From JAWVEV01 sp033856535 (GTDB taxonomy: Bacteria; Actinomycetota; Thermoleophilia; Miltoncostaeales; Miltoncostaeaceae): a DNA stretch of 32,619 bases. The stretch is taken from assembly GCA_033856535.1 (NCBI GenBank), contig JAWVEV010000195.1, positions 1 through 32,619 of the forward strand, given 5' to 3'. Both the position numbers and the translations under genes were made by a program. The notes under the pieces were generated by a model, which saw only the letters and a program-made list of their open reading frames with translations, searched no databases and was not told where the DNA came from. Below, one piece after another: positions 29,083-32,619 of the stretch (positions are counted from its first letter, which is position 1; the number at the start of each line of letters is the position of its first letter).

Positions 29083-29834
29083 GCGAGCGGCTCCAGAACG
29101 TCCGGGCGTACTACGACCGGATCGCGCCGCGGCTGGTGGCCGTCGAGAGCCGCAACTGGCACCTGCAGAGCCGGATGGCGCTCAACCTGGAGACGATCGA
29201 TCGGTACGGCACGCCCGGCGGGCGCGTGCTCGACGTGGGCTGCGGCACCGGCTTCCTCCTCGAGGCGCTCGCCGGGCGCGGCTACTCGGGGGTCGGCATC
29301 GACCTCTCGCCCGAGTCGGTGGCGCTGGCCCAGGAGCGGCTCGAGCGGCTGGGCGTGGCCGACCGGCTCGAGGCCCGGGTCGGGAGCGCCTACGAGCCGC
29401 CCGAGGGCCCGTTCGACCTGATCGCGCTCACCGACGTGCTGGAGCACCTCGAGGACCCGCGGGCCTGCCTGCGCGCGCTGCGCGACGTCATGGCGCCCGG
29501 CGGCCTGCTGGTGATCTCCACGCCCAACCGGCGCAGCCTGCCCGGCGCCCGGCGCTTTGCCGCCGAGCACCTGCCGGGCGGGGACCGGATCAAGCTGAAC
29601 CTGGCGCCGATCGACAACTGGCAGACCTGGACCGATCTCGAGAGCCACGGCGCGAGCGCCGGCCTGGTGCCGGTGTCCCGGCGCGGGATCTTCTTCCGCC
29701 CCGGGGGGCGGATCGGCTCACAGGTCGGCCGCGTCTACCGCTTCGGCTGGGCGCGGGGCGCCGAGCTGGCGCTCTCGCGGGGGCCGCTGGGGCGCTTCGG
29801 CTTCTACGTCTGCCTCGGCTTCCGGGCGGTTTAA
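29079..29834 (+). CDS. Class I SAM-dependent methyltransferase
   Basis: A 251-residue methyltransferase with motif I VLDVGCGTGFLLEAL at about 48-62, an acidic strand-2 end in GVGIDLSPES, LTDVLEHLEDP after strand 4, and LRDVMAPGGLLVISTPNRRSL around strand 5. The LEHLEDP and TPN wording is common in UbiG/UbiE-like and polysaccharide-cluster methyltransferases. The C-terminal part (RRGIFFRPGG..RFGWARGAELALSRG) is basic and hydrophobic. The start is TTG at 29079, overlapping the upstream stop (TTGA). It probably modifies a sugar or lipid of the neighbouring glycan pathway; the substrate is not inferable. Confidence 0.86.
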   Translation: MSERLQNVRAYYDRIAPRLVAVESRNWHLQSRMALNLETIDRYGTPGGRVLDVGCGTGFLLEALAGRGYSGVGIDLSPESVALAQERLERLGVADRLEARVGSAYEPPEGPFDLIALTDVLEHLEDPRACLRALRDVMAPGGLLVISTPNRRSLPGARRFAAEHLPGGDRIKLNLAPIDNWQTWTDLESHGASAGLVPVSRRGIFFRPGGRIGSQVGRVYRFGWARGAELALSRGPLGRFGFYVCLGFRAV

Positions 29835-29837
29835 GCA

Positions 29838-30866
29838 TTGAGCCCGCGGGCGCGCCGCGCGGCGCTCGCCGGTGCCATGTTGGTCCTCTTCGCCGTCGCG
29901 CTCACGGTGTTCGTCCTGCCCTTCGCGTTCCCGACGCCGCCGCCGATCGTCACGCGCTTCCAGTCCACCCTGCTCTTCAGCCCGAACGGCGACGGCCGGC
30001 GAGAGGAGGCGCAGGTGACCGTGCGCCTGCGCGTGCCCTCCCGGGTCTCGCTCGAGGTTCAGCGCGACGGCCGCGCCGTGCGCCGGCTGGTCGCCGGGGG
30101 CGAGCAACCGGCGGGGCTCCTGCAGGTCGCCTGGGACGGCCGTGACGCCTCCGGCGCGCGGGTGCCCGACGGCACCTACGCGTTCAAGCTCGACGCCCGG
30201 GCCGGCAGGCGGAAGTTCCGGACGCCCCGGAAGGTCATCGTCGACACCGACCTGCCGGCGATCGCCCGCTACACGGTCCGCTCGACGTCGCTCGCCGGCG
30301 AGGCCGGGGCGGCCTCCTGCCGCGTCTCGGTCATCCCCGCCGACCCCGGCTCGCTCACCATCGAGGCGCTCGGGCCGCGCGGCGGGCGGGTGCAGGCGCT
30401 CGGGCCGCGCCCGGCCCGGAAGGGAAAGGCCGCCGGGTGGGCCTGGCGGGCGCTCACCCACCGCGGGGAGCCGGTGCCGCCCGGGCTCTACGTCCTGCGC
30501 GCCACCCTCGCCGACGCGGCCCGCAACCTGGTGCGCGTGAGCCGCTCGTGCTGGGTCGGCCGCCTGACAGGGACCGCCCTGCCCCGCCTGCCGACCCCCG
30601 GGGGGCAGGTGGGCGTCGCGCTGCGCGGGCCCGACGGCAAGGCGCTGCCCGGCGGCACCTCGGTGCACCTGGTCCTCTACGAGCGGGTCGGGACCCCGGG
30701 ACGGGGCCTCGGCCCGGTGCTCGGGGAGCGCGTCGGGCTCGACGCCACCGGGCCGATCGACCTGACGCGCGTCACCATCCCGTTCGACGCCGACCCGGCC
30801 GATCTCTGGCTGGTGGCGGGGTCCGGCGACGGGCTCGCGCTGATCCCGCTCGGGGGGACCCCATGA
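29838..30866 (+). CDS. Membrane-anchored protein with FlgD-type Ig-like domains
   Basis: A 342-residue envelope protein with a basic start, one transmembrane or signal helix at about 8-32 (AGAMLVLFAVALTVFVLPFAF), then beta-rich domains. The first has LLFSPNGDGRREEAQVTVRL and LLQVAWDGRDASGARVPDGTYAFKL, the standard FlgD Ig-like / gliding-type pattern (SPNGDG...WDG.D..G..vpdGtY). A second similar unit follows at about 130-235 with WRALTHRGEPVPPGLYVLRA. The rest (about 240-342) is a separate domain. The start is TTG at 29838, three bases after the previous stop. The ligase gene overlaps its end (ATGA). It may be a structural or glycan-binding partner; flagellar function is not implied, since no flagellar genes are here. 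Confidence 0.82.
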   Translation: MSPRARRAALAGAMLVLFAVALTVFVLPFAFPTPPPIVTRFQSTLLFSPNGDGRREEAQVTVRLRVPSRVSLEVQRDGRAVRRLVAGGEQPAGLLQVAWDGRDASGARVPDGTYAFKLDARAGRRKFRTPRKVIVDTDLPAIARYTVRSTSLAGEAGAASCRVSVIPADPGSLTIEALGPRGGRVQALGPRPARKGKAAGWAWRALTHRGEPVPPGLYVLRATLADAARNLVRVSRSCWVGRLTGTALPRLPTPGGQVGVALRGPDGKALPGGTSVHLVLYERVGTPGRGLGPVLGERVGLDATGPIDLTRVTIPFDADPADLWLVAGSGDGLALIPLGGTP

Positions 30867-32419
30867 GCGCGGTCGAGGCGCTCCGCGACGCCGGCGCGGT
30901 CCTCGCCGCGGTCGGTTTGGTGGCCGCCCTCGACCCGATCCCGCGCCTGCCGGGACGACCCGGCCCGCGCCGCGCGGCCGGCGTCGTCGCGGCCCTGGCC
31001 GGCGCGTTCCTCATGCTCGGGACGCTGACCCCGGGGCACGCGATCGCCGACCGCCTCCGCTCGCCGCAGGGCGCCCTGGCGGCCCTGGTGGGCCTCGCCG
31101 TCCTCCTGGCGCTCGCCGTCGTCGGCGTCCGCCAGGTCCTCCGGCGGCCCTTGATCTGGTTCGCCCTGCTCGCGCTGGCCCTCCCGTTCCGGGTTCCGAT
31201 CGCGCTCGGCGGCGAGGACGCCAGCCTGCTGGTGCCGCTCTACGCGGTCATCGGCCTGGGGCTGCTCGCCTGGCTCATCGGCCGCCTCCGCGGGACGATC
31301 GCGGCCGAGGAGGACCCGCACACGCCGCTCGACCTCCCCCTGGCCGCCTTCCTGGCCTTCCTGCTCGTCTCGACGCTCTGGAGCGCGGACACGCACGAGG
31401 CCGGCGTCAAGGCGATCTTCTTCTACGTGCCCTTCACGCTGCTCTACCTGCTGGTGGTGGCGTGGTGGCCCCGCGCGAAGGCGGCCGCCGGGGCGCTGGC
31501 GCTGGTCACGGTCGGGCTGGCGCTCCCCGTGGCGGCCCTCGCGCTGGTGCAGTACGCGAGCCGGGACATCTTTTGGAACCGGACGCTCCAGCAGGCGAAC
31601 GTCTACAGCCGCTTCTTCCGGGTGAACGGGATCTTCTACGACCCCAACATCCTGGGGCGCTTCCTGGTCGTCGCGCTGCTGGCCACCCTCGCCCTCGCCG
31701 CCCTGCGCTCGGCGCGCCGCGAGCTGGCGGCGCTGGCGGGCTGCGGCGCCCTGATGGCGGCGGGCCTGATGGTGACCTTCTCGCGCTCGAGCGCCCTGAT
31801 GCTGATCGTGGGGCTGGCGATGCTGGCCGCGTGGACCTTCGGCCTCCGGCGCACCGCGACGACCGTGGGCGCGGCGCTGGCGCTGGCGCTCGCGGTGGCG
31901 GTGGTCACCAACGGGCCGGTGCGCGAGGCGCTGACCTCGGGCGACCGGCTGGAGAAGGTGAGCGAGGGACGCTTCGACCTGGTCCGGGGCGGGCTCACGA
32001 TCTGGCGCGAGGCGCCGATCGAGGGCGCCGGCCTGGGCGGGTTCCAGACGCGCTTCACCGAGACGCTCACGCCCACCCAGCAGGCGCGCACGCGGGTGCT
32101 CATCTCCCACAACGCGCCGATCACCGTGCTGAGCGAGGGCGGCATCATCGGCTTCGGCCTCTTCGCCGCCCTGCTGATCGCCGCGGCCCTCGCGATCGGC
32201 CGCGGCAACCGCGCGCTCGGCCCGGCCGGGTTCCTCCGCTGGACCGCGCTCGCCGCCCTGACCGGGATCGTGATCCACAGCCTGCTCTACTCGGCGCTGT
32301 TCGAGGACCCGTACACCTGGGTGCTCGCCGGCGCGGCGGTCGCGCTGGGCTTGCCGCGGCCCGGGGCCGCGCCCGCGCCGGCCCCCGAGGCCTCGACCCG
32401 GCCGGTGCCGGTGCCGTGA
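30863..32419 (+). CDS. O-antigen ligase / Wzy-like polymerase family membrane protein
   Basis: A 518-residue protein with about twelve transmembrane helices and a large external loop, the plan of the O-antigen ligase / polymerase (Wzy_C) family that joins or polymerises lipid-linked glycans on the outer face. The family region includes FRVNGIFYDPNILGRFLVVALL, the VTFSRSSALML helix, and the loop with GLTIWREAPIEGAGLGGFQTRF and LISHNAPITVLSEGGIIGFGLF, where the conserved Arg and His sit. The C-terminus is an Ala/Pro tail. ATG at 30863 overlaps the upstream stop (ATGA), and its own stop overlaps the GT4 start (GTGA). Without a lipid A core, a polymerase or surface-polymer ligase role is more likely in an actinobacterium. 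Confidence 0.9.
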   Translation: MSAVEALRDAGAVLAAVGLVAALDPIPRLPGRPGPRRAAGVVAALAGAFLMLGTLTPGHAIADRLRSPQGALAALVGLAVLLALAVVGVRQVLRRPLIWFALLALALPFRVPIALGGEDASLLVPLYAVIGLGLLAWLIGRLRGTIAAEEDPHTPLDLPLAAFLAFLLVSTLWSADTHEAGVKAIFFYVPFTLLYLLVVAWWPRAKAAAGALALVTVGLALPVAALALVQYASRDIFWNRTLQQANVYSRFFRVNGIFYDPNILGRFLVVALLATLALAALRSARRELAALAGCGALMAAGLMVTFSRSSALMLIVGLAMLAAWTFGLRRTATTVGAALALALAVAVVTNGPVREALTSGDRLEKVSEGRFDLVRGGLTIWREAPIEGAGLGGFQTRFTETLTPTQQARTRVLISHNAPITVLSEGGIIGFGLFAALLIAAALAIGRGNRALGPAGFLRWTALAALTGIVIHSLLYSALFEDPYTWVLAGAAVALGLPRPGAAPAPAPEASTRPVPVP

Positions 32420-32619
32420 CGGCGGCTCCCCTGCGGGTCCTCTGCCTCAGCAACATGTGGCCGGGGCCGGACGACCCGGACTACGGCGCCTTCGTGCGCG
32501 ACATGTGCGGCGCGCTGGAGGAGCGGGGCCTGGTCGTCGACCACGCGGCCATCGACACCCGGGCCGGCGGTCCCCGGCGCACGCCGGCCAAGTACGCCCG
32601 GCTGCTGGCCGCGGGCTTT
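32416..32619 (+). CDS. Glycosyltransferase family 4, N-terminal part (3' truncated by window)
   Basis: The first 68 codons of a gene running off the right edge. GTG at 32416 overlaps the ligase stop (GTGA). The start LRVLCLSNMWPGPDDPDYGAFVRDMCGALEERG is a classic GT4 opening (strand, then a P-x-x-x-P-x-Y-G-x-F-V loop and helix), so a sugar transferase acting on the same glycan is likely. Everything after residue 68 is outside the window, so the donor site cannot be judged. Confidence 0.8.
   Translation, partial: MTAAPLRVLCLSNMWPGPDDPDYGAFVRDMCGALEERGLVVDHAAIDTRAGGPRRTPAKYARLLAAGF

Noticed and set aside
29838..30866. Flagellar hook assembly protein FlgD
   Set aside because: Only the Ig-like domain pattern is shared; there is a membrane anchor and no flagellar neighbour.
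1..32619. CRISPR arrays, tRNA, rRNA, insertion sequences
   Set aside because: No regularly spaced repeats, no cloverleaf or conserved rRNA stretch and no transposase motif was seen on reading both strands; short tRNA-like folds could still be missed by eye.

Overview
The window is visibly very GC-rich, with third codon positions almost always G or C. It has many GTG starts, dense 4-base NTGA gene overlaps, an F420-type oxidoreductase, a TreT-like trehalose synthase and a GT20 synthase. Together these point to an actinobacterium, most likely of the Thermoleophilia (Gaiellales/Solirubrobacterales type) or a nearby lineage. That placement is inference from gene content and style; no rRNA or tRNA lies in the window.

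Layout. 1-2.4 kb (+): the 3' part of a membrane-anchored HtrA protease, a GNAT acetyltransferase and lipB. 2.4-5.6 kb (-): an MFS drug exporter, rlmN, a small membrane protein and an IscX-like Fe-S protein. A 131-bp element with perfect 20-bp terminal inverted repeats separates the last two. 5.7-8.4 kb (+): a 4-TM protein, then a thiol-redox block (trxB, trxA, an FmdB-type zinc ribbon and a CsoR-family regulator with a CstR-like Cys/Arg/Cys signature), then a CsbD stress protein. A dyad resembling a CsoR-family operator lies upstream of trxB. 8.5-13.7 kb: a HAD hydrolase (-), then (+) a secreted protein, a class A penicillin-binding protein and a large membrane protein whose coding frame extends upstream without any usual start codon.

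13.7-18.6 kb (-): a tightly overlapped operon (methyltransferase, LPG-synthase-like membrane protein, DUF2079 protein, small membrane protein, PIG-V-like mannosyltransferase) that looks like lipid-linked glycan assembly. 18.7-19.8 kb (+): a zinc alcohol dehydrogenase. 19.8-23.6 kb (-): an M28-peptidase-like membrane protein that has lost its metal ligands, a DPM1-like GT2 and a GT4. 23.8-26.5 kb (+): treT and an otsA-like GT20 gene, ending in a strong hairpin. 26.6-27.6 kb (+): moaC and moaB for molybdenum cofactor. 27.66-27.80 kb (-): a 45-residue peptide gene with a strong ribosome binding site, divergent from the F420-type oxidoreductase at 27.9 kb. That gene heads a second surface-glycan operon (methyltransferase, FlgD-Ig protein, O-antigen-ligase-like protein, GT4) running off the right end.

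Two expression habits stand out. At least five first-of-unit genes have a TANNNT hexamer exactly 8 bases before the start codon, which suggests leaderless mRNAs. Downstream genes usually start in a 4-base NTGA overlap, apparently including a CTG start for moaB. The best candidates for something undescribed are the 45-aa peptide locus, the thioredoxin/CstR-like module, the inverted-repeat element that supplies the 5' end of the iscX-like gene, and the startless membrane protein behind the PBP. No gene-free stretch exceeds about 300 bases. I saw no CRISPR array, insertion sequence transposase, tRNA or rRNA.
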